Shown here in pieces: positions 39,901-48,773 of a DNA stretch of 61,289 nucleotides. Each line of letters opens with the position of its first letter. Position 1 is the first letter of the stretch. Below the pieces are notes generated by a model. It worked only from the letters and a program-made list of their open reading frames with translations, had not been told where the DNA came from and did not search any database. The stretch lies in assembly GCA_017619615.1 (NCBI GenBank), contig JAFZRY010000004.1, positions 1-61,289 of the forward strand, given 5' to 3'. Source of the DNA: Lachnospiraceae bacterium. GTDB taxonomy: Bacteria > Bacillota > Clostridia > Lachnospirales > Lachnospiraceae. The position numbers and the translations under genes were made by a program.

Positions 39901-41728
39901 AGGGACCTCCTTCCCGGGCGCTGCCCGACTGGATTTCGTAGATTTGCTGATAAATGCCGCCGGCGGACTTGAGTTCGTCCGGCGAGCCCTGCTCCGCGAT
40001 GCGGCCCTTCTCCAGCACCAGGACCTCGTCCGCCTGGGACAGGGTCGTGATGCGGTGGGAGATAAGGATCACGGAGGCGGCGCCGAAGCGGGCCCGGAGC
40101 GCCGCGCGGATCTTCGCGTCGGTCTCCGTGTCCACAGCGGACAGGGAGTCGTCAAAGACCATGATCGGCGCGTCCTGCGCCAGCGTCCGCGCGATGGCGG
40201 CACGCTGCGTCTGGCCGCCGGACAGCGTCACGCCGCGCTCGCCCACGAAGGTGTCGTAGCCCTTGGCGAAACTCAGGATCGTCTCGTCCAGGCAGGCCGC
40301 GGAGGACACTTCGCGGATCTCGTCCATGGTCATGTGCGGTTTGGTGATGGCGATGTTTTCCTTCAGCGTGCGGGAGAACAGGAAGGGCTCCTGGAGCACC
40401 ATCCCGATGTTCTGCCGCAGGTACGCGGTGTCGATCTCCTTCACGTCCACGCCGCCGATCGTGATGCGCCCGCTGCCCTCCGGCAGCAGGTACAGTTTGG
40501 CGAGCAGCGCCATCAGCGTGGACTTGCCGCTCCCCGTGCCGCCGATGATGCCCAGCGTGCGGCCGGCCGGCAGCGTGAAGCTGATATCGTGCAGCATCTC
40601 CGGACTGTTCTCATAGGAGAAGCTCACGTGGTCGAACACGATGTCCGCCTTCAGATCCGGCTTCAGGCCCTTCTCCGACGGTTTTTCCTCCTCCGCGTCC
40701 ATGATGTACGCGATGCGGTCCAGCGACACGCCGGCCTTGCTCATTTCGGAGATCATGCGGCCCAGCATGCGGATGGGCCACACCAGCATCGCGTTGTACG
40801 ACACGAACGCCACGTATTCGCCGGCCTGCATGCGTCCGCTGATGCAGAACGCCGCGCCGAAGACCACCACCAGCATCACCTGCAGGCCGCTCAGCACGTC
40901 CGCGGTGCTCCAGTAGCGGGCCATGACCCGCGAGAGCTTGATCCAGAGGTTCGTATATTTTACATTCTGCTCCTCGAAGCGGTCGCGCTCGTAGCGCTCG
41001 CGCCCGAACGCCCGCACCACGCGGACGCCGGTCAGGTTCTCCTGCACCATCGCGGACAGGACACCCTCGTTTTCGTCGCATTCCTCGAAGCCCTTGCCAA
41101 TCTTGCGGTGGAAGACCAGCGAATAGCCGATGATGAACGGCATCGGGATCAGCGCGATCAGCGTCAGCCCCGCGTCCATGCGCACCATGAAGATGACGGA
41201 AAAGACCAGCAGGATCACGATGCGGAAGACCTGCGTCAGCTGCTCGGACACGAAATTCTTCATCGTATCGATGTCCGACGTGCAGCGCTGGATGATATCG
41301 CCCGTGCGGTTCTGCCCGTGCCACGCGAAGGGCAGCCGCTGGATGTGCGAGAACAGGCTGTCGCGCATCGTCTTGACCAGCGTTTCCGCCGCCTTGGTGT
41401 TGCACACGCGGAACGAGTACTGCGCGAGCGCCTTCACGGCCGCCACGATCACGATTCCGAGCGCCATGATCCACAGATGCTTGCCGAGGTATGCGAAGCC
41501 GCCCAGGCTCTCTACGAAGTCCAGCACGAACTGCGGCTGGTTCGGCTCCTTGCCGCCCAGCGCGTTGTCGATCGCCATGCGGATGATCTGCGGGTTCACC
41601 ATGTCCGCCAGCGCGGAGATCATCGCGGACGCGATCGAGGCCGCAAACAAAAGCTTGCTGCCTTTCAGGAAGCGGACCAGCAGTTTTATGTTTTTCTTTG
41701 TATTTCTTTTTTCTTTAGGCTCAGCCAT
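39890..41728 (-). CDS. ABC multidrug exporter subunit with degenerate Walker B
   Basis: About 612 residues from the ATG at 41728 (SD AAAGGGA; an upstream ATG at 41788 lacks one). Six spans, then Walker A GGTGSGKST, signature LSGGQTQR (canonical), Walker B IMVFDDSLSAVDTETD with Asp instead of the catalytic Glu. It complements the partner's LSTGE signature, so the pair has one active and one inactive ATP site, as in BmrCD-like exporters. Its mRNA leader carries a small ORF and an attenuator. Confidence 0.88.
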   Translation of the reverse strand: MAEPKEKRNTKKNIKLLVRFLKGSKLLFAASIASAMISALADMVNPQIIRMAIDNALGGKEPNQPQFVLDFVESLGGFAYLGKHLWIMALGIVIVAAVKALAQYSFRVCNTKAAETLVKTMRDSLFSHIQRLPFAWHGQNRTGDIIQRCTSDIDTMKNFVSEQLTQVFRIVILLVFSVIFMVRMDAGLTLIALIPMPFIIGYSLVFHRKIGKGFEECDENEGVLSAMVQENLTGVRVVRAFGRERYERDRFEEQNVKYTNLWIKLSRVMARYWSTADVLSGLQVMLVVVFGAAFCISGRMQAGEYVAFVSYNAMLVWPIRMLGRMISEMSKAGVSLDRIAYIMDAEEEKPSEKGLKPDLKADIVFDHVSFSYENSPEMLHDISFTLPAGRTLGIIGGTGSGKSTLMALLAKLYLLPEGSGRITIGGVDVKEIDTAYLRQNIGMVLQEPFLFSRTLKENIAITKPHMTMDEIREVSSAACLDETILSFAKGYDTFVGERGVTLSGGQTQRAAIARTLAQDAPIMVFDDSLSAVDTETDAKIRAALRARFGAASVILISHRITTLSQADEVLVLEKGRIAEQGSPDELKSAGGIYQQIYEIQSGSAREGGPYAG

Positions 41729-41785
41729 TTCAATTCCCTTTTGTTCTGTCTGGCAGGTGGTTCTGAACAGTTTCTTCTTTAACAA

Positions 41786-41816
41786 CAAAAAAGCGCGCCG
41801 CCCTTTCAGGCGCGCA
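41786..41816 (-). terminator. Attenuator in the exporter leader
   Basis: On the minus strand GCGCGCC-TGAAAGGGC-GGCGCGC is followed by TTTTTT. It lies 50-60 nt after the leader ORF stop and about 60 nt before the exporter start, so it can stop transcription early. Confidence 0.7.
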
Positions 41817-41873
41817 CCTTCCGATCGATCGTTACAGGGTACGAGAAGCCTTCTCAGGGTTCCGAAAATCTAT

Positions 41874-41921
41874 TCAGTTAACGGATTCCTCCCGGAAAAC
41901 CCGGATCCTGATGCTCAGCAT
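41874..41921 (-). CDS. Leader peptide of the ABC exporter operon, 15 residues
   Basis: A 15-codon ORF (MLSIRIRVFREESVN) with a strong SD, AGGAGGAAGCGAG before its ATG. It is upstream of an attenuator in the exporter leader, the arrangement of bmrB in front of bmrCD. Ribosome stalling here by antibiotics could control read-through. Confidence 0.6.
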   Translation of the reverse strand: MLSIRIRVFREESVN

Positions 41922-41970
41922 CTCGCTTCCTCCTTATCTGTCCGCAGGGTCCTCCCCGCCGACCTTGCTT

Positions 41971-42000
41971 ACCATAACACAGGCAGGGGAAGTCTGTCAA
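41971..42000 (-). promoter_or_regulatory. Promoter of the ABC exporter operon
   Basis: On the minus strand TTGACA (41995-42000), 18 bp, TATGGT (41971-41976). Transcription would start near 41964, giving a leader of about 236 nt. Confidence 0.65.
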
Positions 42001-42017
42001 GTTAATTATACTGACAA

Positions 42018-42155
42018 AAAATGACAAAGGGACGGTTTCTTTGCGTAGGGGCCGTTGTTTCAACGGGCCGCTTCCTTTCCCCAAAATGACAAAAACCGTG
42101 GGTTTTCGGTATAAACAGTGTATAATAGGACAGAAGACCCGAAAGGAGCGCCGCC
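42018..42155 (+). other. Region upstream of the sigma factor gene
   Basis: Two copies of AAAATGACAAA (42018-42028 and 42083-42093) are 65 bp apart. A GGCCGTTG-TTT-CAACGGGCC hairpin lies at about 42050-42068 and TATAAT at 42121-42126. The repeat could belong to autogenous sigma control; no classical -35 fits the TATAAT box. Confidence 0.35.
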
Positions 42156-42704
42156 GTGAGAGAGCAGGCCGTCATCCGAAAACTGAAAGAACGGGAAGAA
42201 AGCAGCGCGGAAGAACTGCTGCTCCATTACGGCCCGCTGCTTCGCTACGTGATCGGTGCGATCCTGTCGGATGAACGTGACCGCGAGGAATGCGTGCAGG
42301 ACGCCGTGCTGAAAGTGTGGCGGGAGATCGGCCGCTTCGACGCGCAGAAGGGCAGCTGGACCGGCTGGCTCACGACGATCGCCCGCAATCTGGCGCTGAA
42401 CCGCCTGCGTAGCATGGCCGGGCAGGAGAGCCGGGAACTGACCGAAGAGGAAACGGACAAGACGCCGACCCCGGAAGAAGCCCTGCTGCGGAAAGAGCAG
42501 CAGGATGCGCTGCAGAAAGCACTGGGCCGGCTGAAGAAAGCGGACTGCGTCCTGTTTTACCGGAAATACTATTACCGCCAGACGACAGCGCAGATCGCGG
42601 CGGAACTGGGCACCACGGAGCGGGCGGTGGAAGGCCGCCTGTACCGGATCAAAGCAAAATTAAGGATCTATCTGGAAGGAGGAGACCATGGCGGACAAGC
42701 GTGA
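42156..42704 (+). CDS. ECF-type RNA polymerase sigma factor
   Basis: 182 residues, GTG start at 42156 after GAAAGGAGCG. Region 2 spans about 25-95 (YVIGAILSDERDREECVQDAVLKVWREIGRFDAQKGSWTGWLTTIARNLALNRLR); region 4 lies at 120-170 (RQTTAQIAAELGTTERAVEGRLYRIKAKL), including its helix-turn-helix. It directs RNA polymerase to alternative promoters. The following gene overlaps it by 17 bp and would be expected to encode an anti-sigma factor, though its product does not look like a usual one. Confidence 0.9.
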   Translation: MREQAVIRKLKEREESSAEELLLHYGPLLRYVIGAILSDERDREECVQDAVLKVWREIGRFDAQKGSWTGWLTTIARNLALNRLRSMAGQESRELTEEETDKTPTPEEALLRKEQQDALQKALGRLKKADCVLFYRKYYYRQTTAQIAAELGTTERAVEGRLYRIKAKLRIYLEGGDHGGQA

Positions 42705-44208
42705 TTTGTTTGAAGAAAACAGCAGCCGCGAGGCGCGGGACGACGCGTTCGACGCCCTGCTGATGGACAGTCTGCCTCCGGAAGCGGATCCTTCCGTCAG
42801 CAGCAGCATCGCGCCGGGCCGGCAGGGGATGCTTTTCATCCTGATCAGTGTGGCCCTGGGCCTTCTCACCCTGCATTTTTTATATCTGGATCTGATCCTG
42901 CCCGTCATCTCGTACGGCCTGGGCCTTCTGGGCTGGCATCGCCTGAAAGAAGCGAATGGCAGCTTCCGCCGCGGCTGGACCCTGCAGCTGGTGCGGACCG
43001 TGCTTTATCTGTTCTTCCTGTTCCAGCAGATGTCGGTCTGGACGATGGAAGAAATACTGACGAAGGTGGGCTATGCGGCCTTCGGCTGGGTTTGTACGCT
43101 GCTGCTGATGGCGCAGCTGTATTTTCTGCGACAGGGCATCCGGGAAGTGCAGCGGAAGGCGGGACAGCCGGAAGATACGAAAGCGGTCAATGCGCTGATC
43201 GCGGAGATTGCAGTCCTGTGCGTCCTGGGCTTCCTGGACGTGCGCGGGCTTCTGGCCTTGATCATGATCATCGTGCTCATCGTCTGCCTGAAAAACCTGT
43301 TCAAACTGACCGGCGCGCTGAATGAGGCGGGCTATGCCCTGAGTGGCCGTCCGGCCCGCATCCGTCCCGCGGTGCTGCTGGGGATCTACGCGGTCCTGGT
43401 CCTGCTGGTCTGTGCCCTGGCTCCGCGCAGCTATCCGATGCAATGGCAGGAGCGTCAGAAGGTGCAGCAGTCCGCTGCGCTGGCTGTCGCGGCAGATCTG
43501 AAGGCGAAAGGCTTCCCGGACGAAGTGATGCAGGATCTGACGGAGGAAGATCTGCTGAGCTGTGAAGGCGCGGTATCCGTTATGAAGTACCGGTCGGAGG
43601 TTTCCACACCGGACCTGGACGGGCTCCTGCTGCAGGCGGTGGCTGTCGTGCTGGACGAGGGCCGCGGCCTGGGCGGAGCGCCACGTGTCTGGCGCATTTT
43701 CTATCATTTTTCCCTGCCGGACCGGGATCATGGCCGGGGCACGGAAGCGTTGGAGATACCCGAGACCTTGTTCCGGCCTTTCGGAGGAGAAGATTGCGTC
43801 ACGGAAACTCCCTGCGGATGGATATTCCACGAGGAGAAAGGGAAAACTGTGACAGCTCCGATCTCCGGTATCGAACGGAAACATTATACTACCAGCCCGG
43901 ACCTGTTCGGTACTTATTACACTTACGATTCCTGGTTCGCCGGTTTCTCCCTTTCCTCCGACTGCCGCCGAGTCCGCGGTTATGTCGCCCTGACCGTTCA
44001 GGACGCCTACGGCGAGATCGACTTCTCCTGGGACAACGCGGAACCTCGGATCCAGGACCGCTACGGAACCAGCAGCCTGTGCTACATCCACCAGCTCCGC
44101 TCCCTCCAATTCCCCGTCCTCTCCGCCGTCACCTGGAAAACCTCGGGCATCCAAGGGGAGGCCTTCGAAAATATCCGCCTCTACGGATATTTCTTCCCGG
44201 AACAATAA
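42688..44208 (+). CDS. Multispanning membrane protein, possible anti-sigma partner
   Basis: 506 residues. An N-terminal acidic cytoplasmic segment of about 48 residues precedes seven to eight spans up to about 255. A 250-residue exposed domain without a recognised family follows. The gene overlaps the sigma gene by 17 bp, which is the usual position of an anti-sigma gene, and the N-terminal tail could bind sigma. There is no zinc-binding anti-sigma motif. The extracytoplasmic part could sense a signal. Function inferred only from position. Confidence 0.55.
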   Translation: MADKRDLFEENSSREARDDAFDALLMDSLPPEADPSVSSSIAPGRQGMLFILISVALGLLTLHFLYLDLILPVISYGLGLLGWHRLKEANGSFRRGWTLQLVRTVLYLFFLFQQMSVWTMEEILTKVGYAAFGWVCTLLLMAQLYFLRQGIREVQRKAGQPEDTKAVNALIAEIAVLCVLGFLDVRGLLALIMIIVLIVCLKNLFKLTGALNEAGYALSGRPARIRPAVLLGIYAVLVLLVCALAPRSYPMQWQERQKVQQSAALAVAADLKAKGFPDEVMQDLTEEDLLSCEGAVSVMKYRSEVSTPDLDGLLLQAVAVVLDEGRGLGGAPRVWRIFYHFSLPDRDHGRGTEALEIPETLFRPFGGEDCVTETPCGWIFHEEKGKTVTAPISGIERKHYTTSPDLFGTYYTYDSWFAGFSLSSDCRRVRGYVALTVQDAYGEIDFSWDNAEPRIQDRYGTSSLCYIHQLRSLQFPVLSAVTWKTSGIQGEAFENIRLYGYFFPEQ

Positions 44209-44214
44209 ACTGAT

Positions 44215-44263
44215 AAAGATCGCGTCCCCTTGTCAGATCTTCTGATGAGGGGACGCGATCTTT
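44215..44263. terminator. Bidirectional terminator, perfect 16-bp stem
   Basis: AAAGATCGCGTCCCCT pairs perfectly with AGGGGACGCGATCTTT over a 17-nt loop. It separates the sigma unit from the convergent trmO gene. Confidence 0.85.
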
Positions 44264-44264
44264 G

Positions 44265-44927
44265 TCAGGTCTCGACTGCTGTAACACGCAGCAAGCCGCC
44301 TTCGACGCGGAACTTGATGTTGTGTGCCCCGAACCTGACCCCGTATACCCGCTGCGGGTCATCCTGGTAGGCGGGGCGGGGATCGAGGGCGAGCATTTCG
44401 GTGAGGGCGGGGAGCTTGTCGGCGGGGAGCTGCGCGGCGAGGCTTTCGGGGATTTCGACGGCGAGCCGCTTCCGGCTCAGCGCTTCGTTCACGCGGGCAT
44501 CGGGGACCGCGTCCGCATACGGTAAATAGGGCTTGATATCATAGACCGGCGTACCGTTCATCAGATCGGCGCCGGCCACGACGAGCACCGGCCCGTCGGC
44601 AGTCTCCTCCACCCGCACAAGCTCCACGCAGGACAGGCCCAGCCGGTTGGGGCGGAACGGTGAACGGGTCGCAAAGACCCCCACGCGCGTATTGCCGCCC
44701 AGCCGCGGCGGCCGGACGGTAGGCGAAAACGGCGCGTCCGCCGGGACCTGCGAGAACTCCCAGATCAGCCACAGATGCGAGTACGCCTCGATTCCGCGGA
44801 ACGCCTCCGGCGCCCGGTACGCGGGCTCCATCACGATACGCGAGAGGAGAGCGGGGTTGAGGCCGCTCTGCCGGGGCACGCCGAACTTTTCGGTATAGTC
44901 GTTATAAATGTGAGCGATGATGTCCAT
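44265..44927 (-). CDS. trmO: tRNA (N6-threonylcarbamoyladenosine37-N6)-methyltransferase
   Basis: 220 residues of the TsaA/TrmO family: HIYNDYTEKFGVPRQSGLNP, EAYSHLWLIWEFSQVP and RSPFRPNRLGLSCVELV are diagnostic. It methylates t6A37 in tRNA-Thr using SAM. The SD before the ATG is weak. Convergent with the sigma unit and divergent from the polysaccharide genes. Confidence 0.9.
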   Translation of the reverse strand: MDIIAHIYNDYTEKFGVPRQSGLNPALLSRIVMEPAYRAPEAFRGIEAYSHLWLIWEFSQVPADAPFSPTVRPPRLGGNTRVGVFATRSPFRPNRLGLSCVELVRVEETADGPVLVVAGADLMNGTPVYDIKPYLPYADAVPDARVNEALSRKRLAVEIPESLAAQLPADKLPALTEMLALDPRPAYQDDPQRVYGVRFGAHNIKFRVEGGLLRVTAVET

Positions 44928-45078
44928 GGCGCCATCATATCACATTCCCGGGCGCGCCCTCAATAAAAACTTCTTCCTATCTCCGCGTATTTATGCTATA
45001 CTGTCCCGGAACGAAGGGGAACCCGATGGGATCTCCCCGGTTTTCTACGGTCTGAGAAAGGAAAAGGCCCGCAATCCA

Positions 45079-46461
45079 ATGCCTAAGAAGATACAAAAAG
45101 GAAACAGCACTGCGTCCATCAAACTGATGAATACCGGTCATTTTCTGCTGATCGTGCTCAGTTTCTGGATCGTCTGGATGAAAAACGTGGCGCCCGCCGT
45201 GGGCCATGCGGAATCCCGTTACAATATTTACGTGACCGGCCTCTACGCGGTCATGGTCTTCATCCTGAACCGCACGTACAACTCCTATCTGGTAGGATAT
45301 ATGTCCGTGGGGGACATGGTCTACTCGCAGAGCCTGTCCTGCACGCTGTCCGTGCTGGCGGTCTATGCCCTGACCTCCCTGGCCTGGGTGCGTCTCTATA
45401 ATCCGATCCCGTTCCTGCTGCTGCTGGCCTCCCAGATCCTGGTGAACATCCTCTACAGCAATTTCATCACGCACGTGTATTTCCGGGTGATCCCGCCGAA
45501 AGAGACCCTCGTGATCTATCACAGCAAAGATGAGCTGCAGCGTATCCGGGAGATCGAGGACAATCCGAAAAAATTTCACATTTCGGCCCGCATCCCGGAC
45601 ACGGAGATCGACGGCACCGACCCGGAACGCCTGAAAAAATTTGACGCGATCTTCGCGGTCGGCATGGAACCCGGCCTTCGCAACACGCTGATCCAGTACT
45701 GCGTGGAACAGGGCATCCAGGGCTATTTCCTGCCCGAGGCCGGCGACGTGATCCTGTCCGGCGCGCAGCACATCCAGTCCTACAGCGTCCCGCTGCTCAA
45801 CGTGGAGCGGAAGGCGGCCGCCCCGGAATTCCTGGCCATCAAGCGCGTGTTCGACGTCCTGGCCTCACTGATCGGCATCGTGATCGCTTCGCCGTTCATG
45901 CTGGTCACGGCCCTGGCCATCCGCCTGTACGACAAGGGCCCGGCCCTGTACCGCCAGGTCCGCCTGACGAAGGACGGCAAGGAATTCGAGATCCTGAAAT
46001 TCCGCAGCATGCGCGTGGACGCCGAAAAGGATGGTGTGGCGCGCCTGACCACGGAGCACGACGACCGCATCACGCCGGTCGGCAAAGTGATCCGCGCCGT
46101 GCGTTTTGACGAACTGCCCCAGCTCTTCAATATCCTGAAGGGCGACATGAGTGTCGTGGGCCCGCGCCCCGAGCGCCCGGAGATCGCCCGCCAGTACGCG
46201 GAGGAATTCCCCGCCTTCGACCTGCGCCTGCAGGTCAAAGCCGGCCTGACCGGCTATGCCCAGGTGTACGGCCGCTACAACACGGACCCGCACGACAAAC
46301 TGCAGATGGACCTGATGTACATCAATAAGATGGGGATCATGACCGACCTGATGCTGATCTTCGGCACCCTGCGCATCCTGTTCATCCGGGAAAGCACCAG
46401 CGGCGTGGAGGACGGCCATATCACCGCTTCCGTCGCGGAAGAAAACAAGGGAGAAGAGTGA
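45079..46461 (+). CDS. Polysaccharide sugar-phosphate transferase (undecaprenyl-phosphate type)
   Basis: 461 residues. Four N-terminal spans (about 18-115), a nucleotide-binding-like middle, then the bacterial sugar transferase domain from 255: KRVFDVLASLIGIVIASPFMLV, LKFRSMRVDAE, FDELPQLFNILKGDMSVVGPRPERPE and GLTGYAQVYGRY. It adds the first sugar phosphate to the lipid carrier for cell-surface polysaccharide. Start at 45079; the SD is weak. A TATACT box at 44997-45002 may serve the promoter. Overlaps the next gene by one base. Confidence 0.9.
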   Translation: MPKKIQKGNSTASIKLMNTGHFLLIVLSFWIVWMKNVAPAVGHAESRYNIYVTGLYAVMVFILNRTYNSYLVGYMSVGDMVYSQSLSCTLSVLAVYALTSLAWVRLYNPIPFLLLLASQILVNILYSNFITHVYFRVIPPKETLVIYHSKDELQRIREIEDNPKKFHISARIPDTEIDGTDPERLKKFDAIFAVGMEPGLRNTLIQYCVEQGIQGYFLPEAGDVILSGAQHIQSYSVPLLNVERKAAAPEFLAIKRVFDVLASLIGIVIASPFMLVTALAIRLYDKGPALYRQVRLTKDGKEFEILKFRSMRVDAEKDGVARLTTEHDDRITPVGKVIRAVRFDELPQLFNILKGDMSVVGPRPERPEIARQYAEEFPAFDLRLQVKAGLTGYAQVYGRYNTDPHDKLQMDLMYINKMGIMTDLMLIFGTLRILFIRESTSGVEDGHITASVAEENKGEE

Positions 46462-47372
46462 TGACGCCCCGGATCCTGGTCTTAATGGCGGCCTATAACG
46501 GGGAGCGGTATCTGCGGGAGCAGATCGACAGCGTCCTGGCCCAGGAGGGGGATTTTGCCCTCACCCTGCGCATTCGCGACGACGGTTCTTCGGACGGCAC
46601 GGCGGCGATCCTGGAGGAATACCGCAGCCGGTTCCCGGACCGGGTCGAGGTGCTCACCGGGGAGAATATCGGCTACAATGCCTGTTTCTTCACGCTGATC
46701 GACAGCGCCGATGACTGCGATTACTGCGCGCTCAGCGACCAGGACGACGTCTGGCTGCCGGGCAAGCTGCAGGCCGCAATCCGCGCGCTGGAGCAGGAAA
46801 GCGGTCCCGCCCTGTACGCGTCGGCGTCGCAGATGACGGACGCGGAGCTGCATCCGACGGGCCTCACCCGCCTGCAGAAAAAGCCGCTGGCGCCTGCCAA
46901 TACGCTGATCCAGAATATCTGCCCCGGCCACAACCAGGTGATGAACCGGGCACTGCTGGAACTCGTGCAGCAGCCGCGGGACATCTCGCAGATCTACGTC
47001 TATGACCTCTGGATCGCCAACCTGGCCGCGCTGTACGGCGTGATCCGCTTCGATCCGGAACCCCGCACCCTGTACCGCCAGCACGGAAACAACGAGCTTG
47101 GCTCGAAGGGCAGCGCGCTGGGCAAACTGGTCAAGGCGGGCAAACGCTCGCTGGCCGGCGAGGGCAAAAAGAACCAGCGGCAGATGGCATATTTCGCGGA
47201 ACAGAACCGCGAAGCGCTGGAGCGGGCCGGCCTGTACGGAGCCGTGCAGGAACTGCTGGGCGCGGACACGTTCGGCAAGCGCCTCCGCTTCGCCGCGCAC
47301 TGCCCGTTCTACCGCCAGAGCGGGGCGGAAACGCTCGCGTTCAAGGCGGCCGTGTTATTCGGAAAGTATTGA
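46461..47372 (+). CDS. Glycosyltransferase family 2
   Basis: 303 residues. MAAYNGERYLREQIDSVLAQ and IRDDGSSDGTAAIL form the nucleotide-sugar site, and SDQDDVWLPGKLQ gives the DxD motif. No membrane segment. It would extend the glycan begun by the preceding gene's product. Rhamnosyl- and other hexosyltransferases share this pattern. It starts on the last base of the preceding gene. Confidence 0.9.
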   Translation: MTPRILVLMAAYNGERYLREQIDSVLAQEGDFALTLRIRDDGSSDGTAAILEEYRSRFPDRVEVLTGENIGYNACFFTLIDSADDCDYCALSDQDDVWLPGKLQAAIRALEQESGPALYASASQMTDAELHPTGLTRLQKKPLAPANTLIQNICPGHNQVMNRALLELVQQPRDISQIYVYDLWIANLAALYGVIRFDPEPRTLYRQHGNNELGSKGSALGKLVKAGKRSLAGEGKKNQRQMAYFAEQNREALERAGLYGAVQELLGADTFGKRLRFAAHCPFYRQSGAETLAFKAAVLFGKY

Positions 47373-47392
47373 TTTGACAAGGAGTGATCGTT

Positions 47393-48469
47393 ATGCCTGC
47401 TGTCGTATCCACTATCGATATCTGGTTTGAAAAACTCGGGATCGCGTTCCATGACGTCCAGAAGAGTTTTTCCGTCTTCGGCTTCGAAGTCTTTTTCTAT
47501 GGCGTGGTCATCGCCGTGTCCGTGCTGGCGGGGCTGTTCGTAGCCACGCGCGTGGCGAAAAAGACGGGACAGGATCCGGAAAATTATCTGGAACTGGTGA
47601 TCTTCTGCATCATCTTTGGCGTGATCGGCGCGCGGCTGTATTACGTGATCTTCGCGTGGGATGATTTCAAGAACGACCTGCTGCAGGTCTTCAATATCCG
47701 CGGCGGCGGCCTGGCCATTTACGGCGCGGTGATCGGCGGCGTGTTGACGGCGGTGGTCTACTGCCGGAAGAAAAAACTGAACACCCTGCTGGTGCTGGAT
47801 ACGGCGTGCTGCGGCCTGATCACGGGCCAGATGCTGGGGCGCTGGAGCAATTTCATCAACATGGAAGCGTTCGGCAGCTATACCGACGGCTTTACAGCCA
47901 TGCGGCTGAACGCGGCCAAACTGACCGCCCCCATGCTGTCGGGCTATACCGGCCCCATGATCACCGTGGACGGCGTGGATTACATCCAGGTCCACCCTAC
48001 TTTCCTCTATGAAAGCCTCTGGAGCATGATGGTCCTGATCGTCCTGCTGATCTTTACGAAACGCAAGAAATTCAACGGCCAGATCTTCCTGATGTACCTG
48101 ATCGGCTACGGTCTGGGACGCTTCTGGATCGAGGGGCTGCGGACGGACCAGCTGAAGATCGGGCACACCAGTATCGCGGTCTCGCAGGTGCTGTCCGGCG
48201 CGCTCGTGATCGCCGGCATCGCTGTGTTCATCGTGATGCTGCGGAAGTCGAAAATGAAAGCGGCATTGACCGGAGAAGCGGCTGCTGCGGAAGAGGGAAC
48301 AGTACCTGCAGCGGAAGCGGCGGAAGAGGCAACCGCGCCTGCTGCGGAAGCGGAGACAGCGACAGCGGAACCCGCTGCAGACGTGAATCCGGAAGTGACT
48401 GCGGAACCCGCTCCGAAACCGCCCGCCGCGGCCCCCGCCCCCTCCGATAACACCCCTCCCGAACCGTAA
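47393..48469 (+). CDS. lgt: Prolipoprotein diacylglyceryl transferase with long acidic tail
   Basis: 358 residues. Seven spans. Signature regions: LAIYGAVIGG, GRWSNFINMEAFG, HPTFLYESLWSM and GRFWIEGLRTDQL. It attaches diacylglycerol to the lipobox Cys of prolipoproteins, such as the serpin and the YdcF-like proteins here. The last 70 residues are an Ala/Glu/Pro-rich tail not found in typical Lgt (about 270 aa), probably cytoplasmic. Start at 47393 with AAGGAG eight bases before. Confidence 0.93.
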   Translation: MPAVVSTIDIWFEKLGIAFHDVQKSFSVFGFEVFFYGVVIAVSVLAGLFVATRVAKKTGQDPENYLELVIFCIIFGVIGARLYYVIFAWDDFKNDLLQVFNIRGGGLAIYGAVIGGVLTAVVYCRKKKLNTLLVLDTACCGLITGQMLGRWSNFINMEAFGSYTDGFTAMRLNAAKLTAPMLSGYTGPMITVDGVDYIQVHPTFLYESLWSMMVLIVLLIFTKRKKFNGQIFLMYLIGYGLGRFWIEGLRTDQLKIGHTSIAVSQVLSGALVIAGIAVFIVMLRKSKMKAALTGEAAAAEEGTVPAAEAAEEATAPAAEAETATAEPAADVNPEVTAEPAPKPPAAAPAPSDNTPPEP

Positions 48470-48551
48470 AAACCACCTGAAAACCCCATATTTTGTAGTC
48501 CTCCCCGCCCCTCCCGCGGCGGACCTACAAGACCTGTAAAAACGGTGTCCG

Positions 48552-48588
48552 AAAGGGCCGGAAAACCTTGATTTTCCGACCCTTTTTT
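48552..48588 (+). terminator. Terminator of lgt
   Basis: AAAGGGCCGGAAAA pairs with TTTTCCGACCCTTT (one mismatch) and T's follow. Confidence 0.8.
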
Positions 48589-48635
48589 GATGCAAAAAAA
48601 GTTGGAAAAAACCTGAAAAAAACCGAAAAAGGGAC

Positions 48636-48707
48636 TTGATTTTCCCTCGAAAACTGTTAGAATATGCAGTGTAAGGGTGGAAAGTGCCATAAAGTGGTTT
48701 AGAGTGG
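48636..48707 (+). promoter_or_regulatory. mraZ promoter with MraZ-type direct repeats
   Basis: TTGATT at 48636 and TAGAAT at 48658 with a 16-bp gap form the promoter. Downstream, AAAGTG-type repeats occur at 10-bp pitch (48681, 48691, 48701) as AAAGTGCCAT, AAAGTGGTTT, AGAGTGGCGG. MraZ binds direct GTGG repeats in front of its own operon. Confidence 0.7.
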
Positions 48708-48773
48708 CGGTTTTCCCGGAACGGCCGCTCTGTTTTTCTCCCCCAAAATCCGCGGGAAAGGAGGTTCCGGACC

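Noticed and set aside
41878-42084. A 68-codon minus-strand ORF in the exporter leader
   Set aside because: Different frame from the leader peptide, no RBS, and it crosses the promoter.
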